A stretch of DNA of 64,000 nt. Source: Colius striatus. Lineage: Eukaryota > Chordata > Aves > Coliiformes > Coliidae. Location: contig NC_084768.1 in the NCBI RefSeq assembly GCF_028858725.1, forward strand, positions 29,356,664 through 29,420,663. Reading direction: 5' to 3'. This document shows, piece after piece, positions 39,963 to 52,430 of the stretch. A model generated the notes under the pieces. It did no database searches. It saw nothing but the letters and a program-made list of their open reading frames with translations, and was not told the origin of the DNA. The translations under genes and the position numbers were made by a program. Numbering within the stretch: the first letter of the stretch is position 1; every line of letters starts with the position of its first letter.

Positions 39963-40133
39963 ATGACTGAAAATACCTACAGGATCCTGTCTCTCCAGCC
40001 TTTGTCAGTGAGTAGCATCAGGGAGAGACAGCTGAGGAACAAACATGCTATCAGTCAGAATCCTTCCGGCGCCTACTTTTTCCCAAGGAACTTCATGCCC
40101 ATAGGGGTTTGCTGTGGGCATTTCCAAGAGTGA
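39963..40133 (+). CDS. Upstream ORF, 56 codons
   Basis: An ATG lies on the first base after the predicted acceptor. In the spliced transcript it would read CCTTAAG-ATGACTG, with A at -3, a favourable initiation context. The frame runs 56 codons to TGA. The peptide begins MTENTYRILSLQPLS and ends in GVCCGHFQE, with no membrane segment. It lies upstream of, and in the same frame as, the main ORF, separated from it by TGA (40,131-40,133) and TAA (40,164-40,166), so it is not an N-terminal extension. It may damp translation of the main ORF or encode a microprotein. I do not recognise the peptide, and whether it is translated is unknown. Confidence 0.4.
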   Translation: MTENTYRILSLQPLSVSSIRERQLRNKHAISQNPSGAYFFPRNFMPIGVCCGHFQE

Positions 40134-40166
40134 GGACCAGCTTGCCACAGATGCCAGATCATGTAA

Positions 40167-40775
<609 letters not shown>

Positions 40776-42949
40776 TGATTTGGGTGGGTTTCACACCAAG
40801 CCTTCACCCTCTGGTATTCCTGAGAGCATTGGTTTATTTATGTCCACGTTTCTCCCCGCTGAACTGTGTGTTGATCAGCTTCCCGGAGAAAAGCCTTGGG
40901 TTTAGCCCTCTTCCTAAAGAAGTGAGGCTTGTTTGTGTGTGCATAAATGTGTGTGTGCAAAGCCTACTGCCAAACAGTTGCAAAATCCTTCAGCCAGTTT
41001 CAACTGAGCTTGGATTGGAGGTCTCCAAAATGAAAAGTTTCATAGCAACAGCTATCTGAGCACAGGATAAGGACCTACTAGTGCACTGTGAAACAAAAGC
41101 TGCCCTGTGAGCTTAACCTCCCCATCAGACACCAGGGAATCCACAAACCCCTAGGAAACACAGCTCAGCAGCTTGGCTCCCTTGTACAGCACCTAGCACA
41201 ACCAGCACAGCCCCTGCAACAGATCTATGTCAATGACAGCTCAAAGAGAGCATGCTTTTATGAGGTTTGGCTTCTGGGCTCTTTGTTTCATGCTGTTGCT
41301 GATGAACGAGATCCCTCGATGAGAGCACAGTCTCTCCACTGCCTGCAAGCACTGGGGTGGGCAAAGCTGCTTACAACAAACCCTGAGTGGTGGTTTTACT
41401 CTTTGCCCTGCAATTGGTAAAGATGGTGGGGTCAGGGAGTGCACCTGTGCCTAATTCCTTTCTAAATGGCTGGTGCTTTTGGCCTCCATAGCTCAGCAGC
41501 CAGCTCATCATGTCCTTTTGGGGGACAGGGACCTACTGCAGGAGCTGATGGCAGTTGTACAGGTCAGACTGGGGGCCAGGAGGGATCCACAGAGGGATTT
41601 AAGCACCTGGCTCCTGCAGATGTGCATATCCCTGCTGAAAGCTCTGGGAAGCAACATCTTGCATAGGGGAGCAGGGCTGGAACCCTGTTGCACATCTCTT
41701 GCTCCCAACCTGTATGTCCCCACACCCAGGGACGAAGCCCTGCAGGCTCCATCTCTGCAGCAGGAGGGAGATCACACTCATCTGGAGCAAAATCCACGTG
41801 TTGACTCATTATTCCCCTTTATTTCCCTGCTCCTGGGACACAGGAGACACACACTGGCCAGAAGTCTGAGCAGTGCCCACAGGGCAGGCAGCACCCATGC
41901 CCTTTTGATGGGAAAGCAAGCCAAGACCCTTGGGCCAGGCGTCCTGACCACACACGAGTATCTGGGGAGTAGGTATCTGGGACAAGGAGGGTCAAACCTC
42001 CTGGCAGGGAGCAGTGCTTGAGGTCTCACCTGAGGCTCAGCCAGGAAAACAGCAGGGAGCTGCTGCTGAGCAGTCTTTCTTCACCCCAGCTGGAAGGGAA
42101 TGGATACTGTCTTAAGGTGTTAAATATAACACTTAATCAGCAGCTTGTTGGGGCTGTAACATCTCCCAGCTCTGCTGCTCATCTGACTTAGCATTGCCTT
42201 CCCAATAAAGGTAGGCAACAGGGGCAGCACCTAAAAATACACACGTCCCTGCCCTGAGGTGCTCAAAGGACCAGGTCAGAGCAGGTTAGAAACCCCCTGA
42301 GGCACCAACTGGCCCGGTCACAGTGGCCCTGCAGAGCAGACACCTCTGCCCTGATTGCTGGAGTCCCTGCTGCAGAAGAGTCTGGACATGGGTGCTCAAA
42401 ACCACCCTTTGGGTGGGTACTGCAAAGCACAGCCACAATCCACAGAACTGTTCTGCCCTCTCGGGCAGGGAGAGGCTGAAGCCATGGCTGGAGGCAGCCA
42501 TGACCCTGCCGTGCTGTTTTCAGCTCAGCACCAACGCTCCCTGGTGACCTTGGGCACCTTTTGCTTTTGTCTCTGCGTGGGATGAGGTCAGCAGAGTGCC
42601 CCTTCCCTTGCAAAGCCCTTTGCAAAGGGACTTGCACAGTCTTTCCCAGCACCGTGGCCATCCCAGGGCTGGTTAGGTGCAGGGACAACCCTGGAGTCTG
42701 CCTGTGCCCTTCTGATAGAAGCCCTTTCCCAGCTGAACACCCTCACTAAGGGCAGAGCATCCTCCCTGCCCTGGCTGGAGGTGACATCTGGCTAAGTTAG
42801 GATGCAAAATCCAGATGTGAGCTTTTGGCCCATCCAGAGAGGAAGAGGCATTCCCAAACTCCAGCAGCAGCCCTCAGTGCTGAAGGCTGCCTCTGCCTCG
42901 TCCTATTTAGCACTTGGGGTCCATCTTCATACCATTTATATGCTTAAAA

Positions 42950-43330
42950 ATGAGCCAGTCCTCTGAGGAGAGTGGATGAGACCGTGTTTGTTAACAGTGC
43001 CAAGCAGCAGCCTTTAAAGAGAAGGTTTCATTTGAATGAGTTTGCATAAAATGACTTCAGGGACAGGACAGAAGGACGGAGGGAGAGTAAATAAGAAGCT
43101 GGTCTATTAGCTGCCTTAACACAATGCCTGGATTTATATACTCGGTACCAGCTCCAACCTCCACTATCAGCGTTTCCACACTAATCATGTTTAGAAGGAT
43201 ACAGAGAGAGATGGAAATAAGATGCCAAAGGGCTGGAGCCTGTTTTAGGGAGATTAAAGTGTGAATAGTTAATCGCTACTTTAAACAGTCACTCACACAT
43301 CAGTGGTGATTTTGACTCCTCAATAGCAGC
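42950..43330. promoter_or_regulatory. Candidate conserved intronic element
   Basis: AT-richer block with GAATGAGTTTGCATAAAATG (octamer-like TTTGCATA), GGTCTATTAGC, CACTAATCATG, GGAGATTAAAG and AATAGTTAATCGC. No coding potential. The motif mix fits POU and homeodomain binding, but the call rests on sequence reading only. Confidence 0.27.
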
Positions 43331-44133
43331 TTGTAGGACACAGCTGGGGGAGTCAAAGTATCACCCAGCCCCGTGTGCTCAGGGGGACTGTGAGAAGCAG
43401 GCTCTGGGCTCAGTTTGGGATGGTGGAGAGGCTCTTGGGATGCTGCCCAGCTCTTTCCCTATGAAATCCAAACAGGTATTCGAGCTGCTGTCACCTCTCT
43501 TGCAGCCCTGCTTCTTAAAAATGCAGTTAGAGCTTGCCCAGACGTCCCCAGGGGGAGATGAATGCTGCTGCGATGTACAGGGGAGTGGGGAAAATGAGAG
43601 GCTACGTTGGAGGAGAGGGAAAGATGTACTGTGGGAGAAGAGGAAGGCAGAGTTCTCCTCCACCCAGGGTGTGGATCCCATATGTCCTTGTCCTCCAAAG
43701 CACCTGGATATCAATAAGAGGGCTCTAAAGGAGTCCCTTTCAGCTCTTCCTGGAGACACATGGCCAAGTTGAGCCCAAAATACCTTCATTTCTCTCCGAT
43801 CCCTCCCTGCTCGCTCTGAGCAAAGTCCCATGTTTGTGACTTTCCCAGAACTCATCAGATGTCTCTGCTCAGGGATGGGCACGAGCCCCACCAAAGGCTC
43901 CTGCGTGAGCAGAGCTCCGACCTAGCTACCAGTTAAGACAAATTGGGTCGGAGCATTTGGAAAGCAGCCTAACTGGGGAGCACTGGAGAGCTGCCAGGGC
44001 CGGCGCTGCGGTGAAGTTGCCGCCTGGGCAAACGCCAAGCGTCGCCAGCCTCCGAAGCACCTCATCACTGCCATCCTGGGGAATCAACCTGCCCCCCCCA
44101 GCACTTCACTGAACATCACTCTTGTTTAAACAT

Positions 44134-44175
44134 AGAAAAAAAAAGGGGGAGAAAAATTGGGGGGAGGAAAAAAAG
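44134..44175. repeat. Purine-rich A/G tract
   Basis: About 40 bases of nearly pure A and G (A9 G5 AG A5, then TT, G6, AGG, A7). It is a low-complexity tract inside the intron. Confidence 0.6.
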
Positions 44176-47100
44176 TTTGCCTGGAAGCAAAGGCGTTGCC
44201 ATGGAGTCTGCAGCACATGCAGCCCCCGGGGAAGCGCCTCGCTGCCTGCACGGGAACCAGCATGGGAAAGGCGAGCTGATGCTTTGCAGGGGGACCTTGG
44301 TGTCATCCAGCGCAGCTGAGATCTCCTCTGAGTTGCTGATCTCTGGAGGACTTGAGGAAACTTTTCCTGCAGGTTTGGGCCCGAGCCAGGTGCCCAGCAG
44401 GGGTAAGGCAGGACGAGCTCACCGACACTGGTGGCACAGAGCTGGTTGGTGGCTTTAGGACTGCTCAAAGAAAGCCCTAAGCTGTTTTAGGAGCAGGGTC
44501 TTTCCTTTCTCTGCCCTTTTGACCCAGCAGCTATATTTTTATTTTTCAGCCTTATCTCTACCCACCACATTTCGAGCTTCTTTAGGAAATGGTCTCCTTG
44601 AACAAAGAAACTGCATGATTGTAGCGTTGCTGAAAATAGCTGCCGGGTGATCCTGCAGGGACTCGGGATCCGCTTTTAATTGCTCCACACAGAACTGCAG
44701 GGCTCAGGATCGTTCAGCCCATGGCAGAGTTTGTGGCTAGCATCTCAGGCCCATCAGAGAGGACTTGCATCTTCTTTTCAGGCTCTGTTTTGAGAATGAT
44801 TCATTTGCCTCCTAAAGTTATAGGAAGAGACCGTGGCAGGTTCCGTTGTGTGTCCCATCTCAGTGCTAACACGCCTCTGACAGTAACCCCGCAACTCAGC
44901 TTTGCTTTTGGTTCGTGGAGGTGCATTAGGGGTGCCTTTGGTTCATTAGAGGTGCTGATGCCCAGCAGTGGCTGCTGTAGGATGGCTTTCACCATGTTAG
45001 TTCCCACTCCCAGCTACTGTTGTAACAGGCAGATTGTCCATCCCTGCGTCTGCCCTGGCACTGCCGCTGCTGCGGCTCTCAGCTGGACAAGTGGTCACAG
45101 GGGTCCGGTCCTGCAGAAAGCAGGCAGAGGTGGCCCCACTCCAGGGGGAGCTGCTTTCACAGCCAAACCTTTGAAGCACAGAACCCAAGCAGCAGAATAG
45201 CTCCAGCACAGGCTGCTGGGGATTGACCAAGGCTGGTCCCAGGGATGCGCTGTCGCATCTCCATTCCTGCCATCGCGTGGGGCGAGGATCTCTGCAAGTG
45301 CTTCTTCTCCTTCAGCTGGGATCAAGGATGGCTCCTCACCCTCTGGCCATCTTCCCTCAGCCTCTGTGGTGAATCCCTAAGGCTGGAGGATGCAGAGAGC
45401 ATCTAACCAGCCCCAGGAGCATCCCTGCCTCCCGTGTAGCACATCTGCGTCATCACCTCTCTGGGACTTGCTCCCCAGAGCAGCAAGGCTGCCTGGCAGA
45501 CAGGACTGGGATCAAATGCAGGCTTGGCCCAAGGTTATACTGGTGCAGAGAAGCTATTTTTAAAGGAACATCCTAATTAACTGAATGTCTTTTCCATATC
45601 ACCCCCTTTCCCCAGCAGCCTCTTCACGCTGGTGACAGCTCTGCAGAGGGACGGTGTCTGTACCTGTCCGTCGGCAAAGCCGTGTGCTTGTGTTGATCAG
45701 GCAGCTTCCACTCATCCAGCATGGCCAATCCAACACATTCCTGACAAACAGGGAAGGAAGAACAGACCCTGACAGCAAGTTAATTTAGAAAGACATGAAT
45801 ATGGGGGGGAAAGAGGGACTTCTTGCTAACAAATTGCTACTGCCAAAGGCAGACAAGAGGTTTTCCAGCAGAACAAACCTGGGAGATATCTGCTGCTTTT
45901 GAATGAATAAGCAGAGTCTGTCCTGCAAATGAGACAGACACGATGTCCAGCTGTGACTGCTGCATTGTGTCAAACACATGAGGAATACCCTTGAACTTGT
46001 GTCGGTCAGGGATGCTTTAGCCAGAGCTGGTCCTGCCTTGCTGCAGAGCATGAGGCGATTGCTGAGTCGGGACCTGTTTCAAAGAAAGAGGTATTTCTGC
46101 TCCTGCTGCTGGGAAAGGGGCTTTTTTAGCAGTTGTTTTCACACCAGCTCAATTTAAAGCAAATGAAAACCCTAGAGCGTGAGTTTAATTGTTCACCTAG
46201 CATGTTTCCCCTTCTGTTGCTTACTTCCATCTCTGCGCAGTGTGTGGATGTCTCACTCACTGGGTTGCATTTAAATGCAACTTTCTCCCACCACCCTCTG
46301 CTCTTCTGTTAGGAACATCTCTTTTCCAATGGCAGAGGTGTTTCATGGACATCCCACCCTGCCACCAGTAATGCAGGGGACACGACCACCCCACTGGGCT
46401 GAGTCTGGGCATACAGCATCACTGTGCCCCCGTGCACACAGGCAGCAGGAGGTTGCTCCCTGCTACCTGCACCTTAAGGGTTTCCCAGGCAAGGTCCCAG
46501 CTGGTACAAGGAGGGGTAAAGTACTCTGTGAAATCTGGACAGCTCCAGAGTGTTCTTCTGCCTCAATAAAAAACATTTCATGCCAAGAGTCCTACTTCTG
46601 GGGATGCTGTCACTCAGGCAGAGCCAGGGAGGTGCAGGGGCACTTTGTGTCACGCCACTCTGCTATTCAGAAAGAGATGCTGTTCCACAGCTTCTGCTTT
46701 ACCCAGTCTGCCCTATCTCCTCTCCCCAGCTGCTCTGGATCAATTGCTCCTTATCGATCTCGCCCCATCTCAGCACTTCTCACCTCTCCTGTCGCCCTTC
46801 AAGGCCTCAGCAGGCACGCTGAGCCTCGACAGCTCCCAGCAAGCGGGTAGAGGTGTCTCTGGGTTAGAGCTGCTGTCCCAGCCTGGCTGGGAACATCCCT
46901 TTGGCCCTCTCTGTTGTCAGAGAGAAGGATATGCCATCGAGTATGCTGGGAAGAGACAGGCAATGATTTTTCTCACCTCCAAAGTGTGACCATCCTGGCT
47001 CCAGGATTGCCACTGCTCCAGGGACAGCGAGCTGCTCATCCCAGCTCTGCCCTTGGCTGTGCCAGGTCCATGGGGTGCCTGGGGTCAGCTAGACTTCACT

Positions 47101-47474
47101 CGCCTTCTAGCTGCAGTTTGTGTGAACCTGAATGTGGAATTTGCCCCAAAAGATTATTTCATTTTCCTACCAGTGACAGTTGTGTCTAATTTTTGTTGCT
47201 TATGCAGCCCCTCTCCAGATGTAAGGGACAGAGGGAGAAATATCTGTTGTGATGCCAAGGGCTTCAGGTGCCTTCAGCCGGTCACCACCATCCCTTGATT
47301 CCCACCCTCTCACCACCCTCCATTACCTGATTGACCCTCCTGTAGGATTCATTATCCGGGGTTTCTAACACCTGCTTGTGCATGACATGAGGCTGTACAT
47401 CGCATCTCTTGCAAAGGTCCTTCCTCATCAAAGCCATGTTTAATCCCATTGAGGCCAAAGGCTGGAACACAAAA

Positions 47475-47697
47475 AGTCTTGAATGTAAGGAAAAACTCCT
47501 TTGGTGCTGAGGTGAGGGAGCCCTGGCCCAGGCTGCCCAGAGAGGGTGTGGAGGCTCCTTCTCTGGAGGTTTCCAAACCCACCTGGACACGTTCCTGTGT
47601 GACCTGATGGAGGGGAACCTGCTTTAGGAGGAGAGTGGACTGGGTGAGCTCTGGAGGTCCCTTCCAACTCCCACCATTCTGTGATCCTGTGATGTGC
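47475..47697 (+). mobile_element. CR1 LINE 3' fragment
   Basis: Forward CR1 end. It contains GAGGGAGCCCTGGCCCAGGC, GAGAGGGTGTGGAGGCTCC, CTCTGGAGGTTTCCAAACCC, ACCTGGACACGTTCCTGTGT, GGTCCCTTCCAACTCCCACC and the terminal ATTCTGTGATCCTGTGATG. It is the same subfamily as the copy at 7,541-8,005, in the opposite orientation. The ORF2 remnant is broken. Confidence 0.92.
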
Positions 47698-47984
47698 AGG
47701 TCTCCCTTCTCCTCCCCGTCCTCCCTTCCCATACATCCCACCAGGGACCCCAGAGGACTCCGTTTTCCCATCCAAAGGCTGAAGGGAGCTGGAGAGAGGA
47801 GCTGGGAGGAGCATACATGGCTGGGGCAGAGCTGGATGGTGGTGGCTGGCAGGGGAGACGAGCCTGCTGGCAGTGTTATGGTGGCTCCTCCTGGGTCCTG
47901 CTGGCAGGAGATCCTCTGCTGGCTCCACGAGGCCTCGCTCCCCTCTCCCACACATGGCAACACGCTGAAGTTACAGGCCATAAA

Positions 47985-48140
47985 TGGCCACAAATAACGT
48001 GTAATTGTGTAATTACTTCACTCCTTCCTTACACAGTCAAATCATAAAGGCATCACAGTAAATACCCTCTAATGACAGCCTAATTACATCTTCCTGCAGA
48101 TTAGTGGGTAATTAGATCCAGCAGGCTCCAGAAATAATTC
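47985..48140. promoter_or_regulatory. Homeodomain-core cluster in the intron
   Basis: Within about 150 bp there are GTGTAATTGTGTAATTACTT, CTCTAATGACAG, CCTAATTACATC, GATTAGTGGG, GGTAATTAGATC and AATAATTCC, so seven or more TAAT/ATTA-type cores. A CpG-rich patch with GATTAGCGCGC follows directly. This is a good candidate enhancer for one of the two neighbouring genes. Confidence 0.33.
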
Positions 48141-50627
48141 CCAGGGAAGCGGCGGTTGGGATTAGCGCGCACAAACCGGCCTGCTCCTCCCCGGGAGCTA
48201 GGCCGGGGCAGCCCCACGCCAGCCACCTTCCACAGCCACCCTGGCCACCTCTGTCCCTGTCGGTGACAACACACTGTGGCCGTTTTCCCGTGGCAATGGC
48301 TCTTGCTGAGCCCCCCAGCGCTCTTACCAAACTCCCTCTGCGTTTCTCCCTTTACCAAGAGCATCCCCGGCTCTTAAACGTCCCCGAGGGTTCGTCACTT
48401 GGCCACCTAATGCCACTTCCCCTCGCTCACAGCTGTGCTCTTTGCTGCTTGTTGCACGCAGCAACTCTCACCCAACGTCCCAGGATATCTGGGGATCACC
48501 ATCACCTCTTATTTCTGCAGCTTATCCCCCTTCTTCCCTGATGGACCAGCCCCTGCTCCCACCGGAGTTTTACGGCTGACGTCAAGGAAAGCAAGCTGAG
48601 GCCTTTAATAGTATTTGTAGGAGGCAATCTCGTTATTGCCTTCCGGATCCTCCTCACGCCAAGCAGCTGCACGGGGGCTGCTGGAGCCTGGGAGGTCCTG
48701 GGGGGCAGGAAGGGGGGAGCTGCCTGGTGTGGACCGAGCCCAGGCTGGGAAGCAACCAGTGGAGTGTTTGGCTTTGGTCTCAATTGAGTGAATCCAGGCA
48801 AGATGAAGGCTATAAAGGAAAAAGGAAACCAAAAAGAGATAAATGAGCATTCTGAGCTTGGCTGATTTCCTCCAGGAAGGGTTGTGATGGTGAGCCCAGG
48901 CTCTGGTGCGGGCTGTGGACCATGCAAGTGGAAGCTGAATGCCCCAGTTCGGACTCAGGGTATGCCATGAGCTCCCTAAAAGCCTTTGCACCACGTCTTT
49001 GCTGACTTTCCCAGTCTCTCTTGCCAGCACCACGGTAGTTGTGGGCACTGTGGTTCTTCTCCTGCCCTTCTCATGATATGACTGGCACAACCCCCTGGCA
49101 CAGTGTTGGAGGTGAACAAAAAGGGGAAAACAAGATAAAACATTAATTCCCTGGCCACCTGCTCCTGTGGTGAGAGCTTTCTCTTCCTTGGAGCCTGCAC
49201 CCACTGATAGCGGGTTCCGACCCCCTCTGCTCCCTGCCTGGCCGCCTCCATGTGAGCATCACCCCAAAACGTACGCCTGTGGGGATGGTGTGGCCAAATG
49301 GCTTCAGGCTGGAGAAGAAAGTCAAATACTGCATTGCAAAAATGACAACATTTGGGAGGTTTCTTCGAAAAGTTTAGCCTGTGCTGCACAGAGTGAGCAC
49401 GGGGAGGAACACAGGTCATTCTCGTTGCCTGCAGACACCACCACTGGGCCAAGATCTTCCTCTCCCTTCACACCTGGGATCCCACTCTGGCATTTGCCAT
49501 CATTCAGACTCAGTTTTGCTGCCAACCTTTTTTTTCCTGCAGTCCTTGAAAAAGGCAACAGCTCACTGTGACTGCATTTCCCTGGCCCTGCCCTGCCAGG
49601 CAGCCTGCATCCTCCACCAAAGAGCTGCAGCTGAAATGCCTCTTGGGGACAGAACATACCCCATGCCACAAAGGAGAGGGAAGTTATTTCTTGAGAGCAA
49701 TTTGTTGACAAATAAGTGGAAACAAGCAAATCAGGCTGGTCCTTTTGTCTGCCTCCTGACAGCTGTCTATGTCTTATTTTGGGAGGATGGCTGAAGCACA
49801 GGGGTCCTGGTGCTCCACTGCCCATTGCAGCCCCGGGGGCACCTCTCTCCCCTCCTGGGTTTCCCCAGCTTTGGTTTCCTCATTGCTAGTGCCTCCCCAT
49901 CATGGCTGGGCATGGCTTCTCACTGCTCAAACAGCCAGTGGTTTTCCAAAATGAGATATTTGGGAAGCAGCAGCACCTGTTCTGCCTGAGCTGAGCTGCA
50001 GCCCCTCGTGCTGCAGGGGATGACTCGGTCACACAGCCATCCAGCAACAACCACTGTGTTTTGGAGAGGGATCAGTCAGTCCCAAGGCTGTGAGAGTGGC
50101 TGGATCAGCTCAGAGCCACGTCCTGCTGCTGCAGGGGCCTGCCAGAAGCATGGCCCCAAAGGTGCCCAGGAAGGCTTTGAAGCCTCTGTGAGGCTGTAAC
50201 ACACTCCCATGGCAGATAAGCCGTGTCCTCAGCCATGCCTCCAGCATGTCACACAGTTATTTAATCATCCCCTCTGTTTCTGACAGCAAAATCCCACTGT
50301 AGGAAATCCATTTCTGGAGAGCCCAGATGCACACTTCACTTCAGAGGCACTTCATTTTCATTTTTGGGATTAGCAGGGTGATTTCATTTGCCTAAGCTGG
50401 GAGAGCTTCCAGAAACCAGCAGCCTGAAAACCAGCCCAGAGCTGGGAAGAGCAGAGACTCCAGTAGCAAGGGAGAGGAAGTGGGCTGAAGGGGCAGGGCT
50501 GGGCAAGGGATGAACACCCAGAGCTAGGGGTAGGATGTCACGGGGGACAATGACTTCCCATCCAGCTTTGACTCTGGGAACAGCCAGAGGTAACCAAGGG
50601 CTTCTTTTGTTCTTTTCTCCCCTCCAG

Positions 50628-50803
50628 ACTGGATCTTTGGCCCCAGCCCGGACGACAACAGCAATAAAAGCGACGTCAACTGCATCAGCAACAGCGTCAA
50701 CGAGATGAGCGAGATGCCCGAGGTGCCGCGGCGCCGGGACCGCCAGCCCCAGGACGTGGTCATTGCCATCAGCGAGACCTGCCACTTGCCACAGCAGACG
50801 TGA
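50628..50803 (+). CDS. Two-pass membrane protein, terminal coding exon
   Basis: The acceptor CCCCTCCAG|ACTGG joins in phase 1 to the donor at 40,701, restoring the codon GAC. The result is ...LIHDFI-DWIFGPSPDDNSN. This exon supplies residues 160-217, the cytoplasmic tail. It is hydrophilic, with an acidic/asparagine-rich first part, a basic EVPRRRDRQ stretch and the end VVIAISETCHLPQQT. A stop follows at 50,801. GC-rich third positions and the exact phase match support the exon. There is no kinase, ITAM or other motif that I can name. The tail probably carries interaction sites, which is inference. Confidence 0.87.
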
Positions 50804-50858
50804 CCACTGCGGGGTGGCCCGGCCAGGAGGGATGGAGCCAGGGATGCAGCAGAGGGAT

Positions 50859-50990
50859 GGAGAGGAGAGGAGAGGAGAGGAGAGGAGAGGAGAGGAGAGG
50901 AGAGGAGAGGAGAGGAGAGGAGAGGAGAGGAGAGGAGAGGAGAGGAGAGGAGAGGAGAGGAGAGGAGAGGAGAGGAGAGGAGAGGAGGAG
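50859..50990 (+). repeat. (AGAGG)25 pentanucleotide array
   Basis: Twenty-five perfect AGAGG units at 50,861-50,985, with partial copies at both edges. All of it is purine on the transcribed (sense) strand. It begins 56 bases after the stop codon, so it would be in the mRNA. Perfect homogeneity implies recent expansion and probable length variation between individuals. Confidence 0.97.
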
Positions 50991-51170
50991 GGATGGAGAG
51001 GAGGGAGGAAGGGAGGGATGGAGAGGAGGGATAGAGCAGAGGGATGAAGCAGGAGGATGGAGTGGAGGGATGGAACGGAGAGAAGGAGCAGAAGGATGGA
51101 GCAAGAGATGGAGCAAAGGGATGGAGCAGAGAGATGGAGCAGAAGGATGGAATGGAGAGATGGAGCAGTG
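50991..51170 (+). repeat. Degenerate GATGGAGCAGAGG minisatellite
   Basis: Diverged 11-14-bp units (GGATGGAGAGGAG, GGATGGAGCAGAG, GGATGGAGTGGAG, GGATGGAGCAAAG) continue from the AGAGG array. The strand is almost pyrimidine-free apart from the T of GATGG and an occasional C. Confidence 0.8.
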
Positions 51171-52404
51171 GCCACCTCGCAGGACCGGGCAGCAAGAGGA
51201 TGGGATGGGCAGAGCTGGCAGCACGGAGCAAAGCTCTTCTCATCCGGGTTTCACCAACCTTTAAGGACCTTGCCAAGGCAGACAGCACCGCCTCTTCTCC
51301 CAGGCTGGTCAGTCCCTGCCCTGACTCAGCCCGGGGGTTGTGACCTCCCTTTCTTCTCCGTGAATAGCAAAAACAAAGGGAAAAAAAAGAGGGGGGAAAA
51401 AAAGGCAAATGCAAAAATCCACCCACAAAACAAAGCCTGCAAGAGTAATGAGCCAGAGAGAAGCTGGGGGCTCTTTGGCACAGGGATGGGATGGGGAAAA
51501 GGGCGAAGGAGACAAAGAGGCTGCACAAGAAATGGGGGTGTGTGCATTTCTGGGGCCAGAGCCAGGACAGGGCAGAGAGCCGGGGCTGCAGCGTGGGCTA
51601 GGGGCTGCAGGAAGGTCAGTAAGGGCCAAATCCAGCCTAATGTGTTGATGACCTGCCCGGGCTACTGCTCCTCCTCTCCGTTTTGCAGCTGCATCCTGTG
51701 ACTCTGGGACAGTCAGCTACCAGCCTCACCTCCCCAAGAAGCCCTGCTCCCCTGTGCCCGTGGCTAGGCCAGGGCCACCACCTTCCCTCCACCACCAGCT
51801 CTGGTTGAGCCCAGCATGCTCTGGCTGGGACATGGCACACCCCTGTCCTCAGAGGAAGGCTGCTGGAGAGGAGGGCAGGGACCCACCTGCAAGAAACCCC
51901 CAAAATGAGAGAAAATAGCTCCAGTATGACTCATCCCAGTGTGACCATCCTCAAACTGGCTAGCAGCATGAGGGGTGCTGGCTCTGCACTGGGGTCAGAC
52001 ACATGTGCATGCTGGTGGAGGGGGAAGACTTTCTTCATCTCCCTAGGTGCCTTCCTCTTCCCTGCCAAGGCACTGCCACCTAAAACTGCCCTTCTCTCTG
52101 CCCAAAGGCATCCTTTCCCATTGCTAAGGCCAAGCAGATCCCTGCTTTCCCTTTTTTAAGGGCCTAGGGGGAAGCCATCAGCAGCCAAGGTGGGGGGCAA
52201 GCTCCCAAACCAAGTGGGAGAAGGACCATCCTTGTGTCTTCATTGGTATTTTAAGGCCAATTCTCTCCCTGCTTGGGGTTTTAAACCAGGATCCATCATT
52301 TCTCTGTATAGCAGAGAGAAGGCACCAAAAACAAGCTCATTCCTTGGTCCTGGTGCCTCTTCCTTACGCAGATCCTTTTGACCTCTGCATCTTTCCTGAA
52401 CTTA

Positions 52405-52410
52405 AATAAA
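52405..52410 (+). terminator. Polyadenylation signal AATAAA
   Basis: The first canonical AATAAA after the stop codon of the membrane-protein gene (GAACTTAAATAAAAGGC), followed by a T/G-containing stretch (CTTTACTGCTGTCCC). Confidence 0.7.
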
Positions 52411-52430
52411 AGGCTTTACTGCTGTCCCAG

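Larger units (their letters stand above)
50804..52430 (+). other. 3' UTR of the two-pass membrane protein gene
   Basis: About 1.6 kb from the stop codon to just past the first AATAAA (52,405-52,410). It opens with the long AGAGG array and a degenerate GATGGAGCAGAGG-type region, then turns to ordinary sequence. A tract of A and G runs (51,365-51,402) lies inside. The cleavage site is inferred from the signal, not seen. Confidence 0.65.

Noticed and set aside
41480-41510. tRNA-like start (CCATAGCTCAGCAGCC)
   Set aside because: No matching acceptor stem, anticodon arm or T-arm follows, so the match is coincidental.
50384-51528. Long frames on both strands through the AGAGG repeat (GEERR and LLSSP repeats)
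   Set aside because: A 5-bp repeat without stops is open in all frames. These are artefacts of the simple repeat in the 3' UTR.
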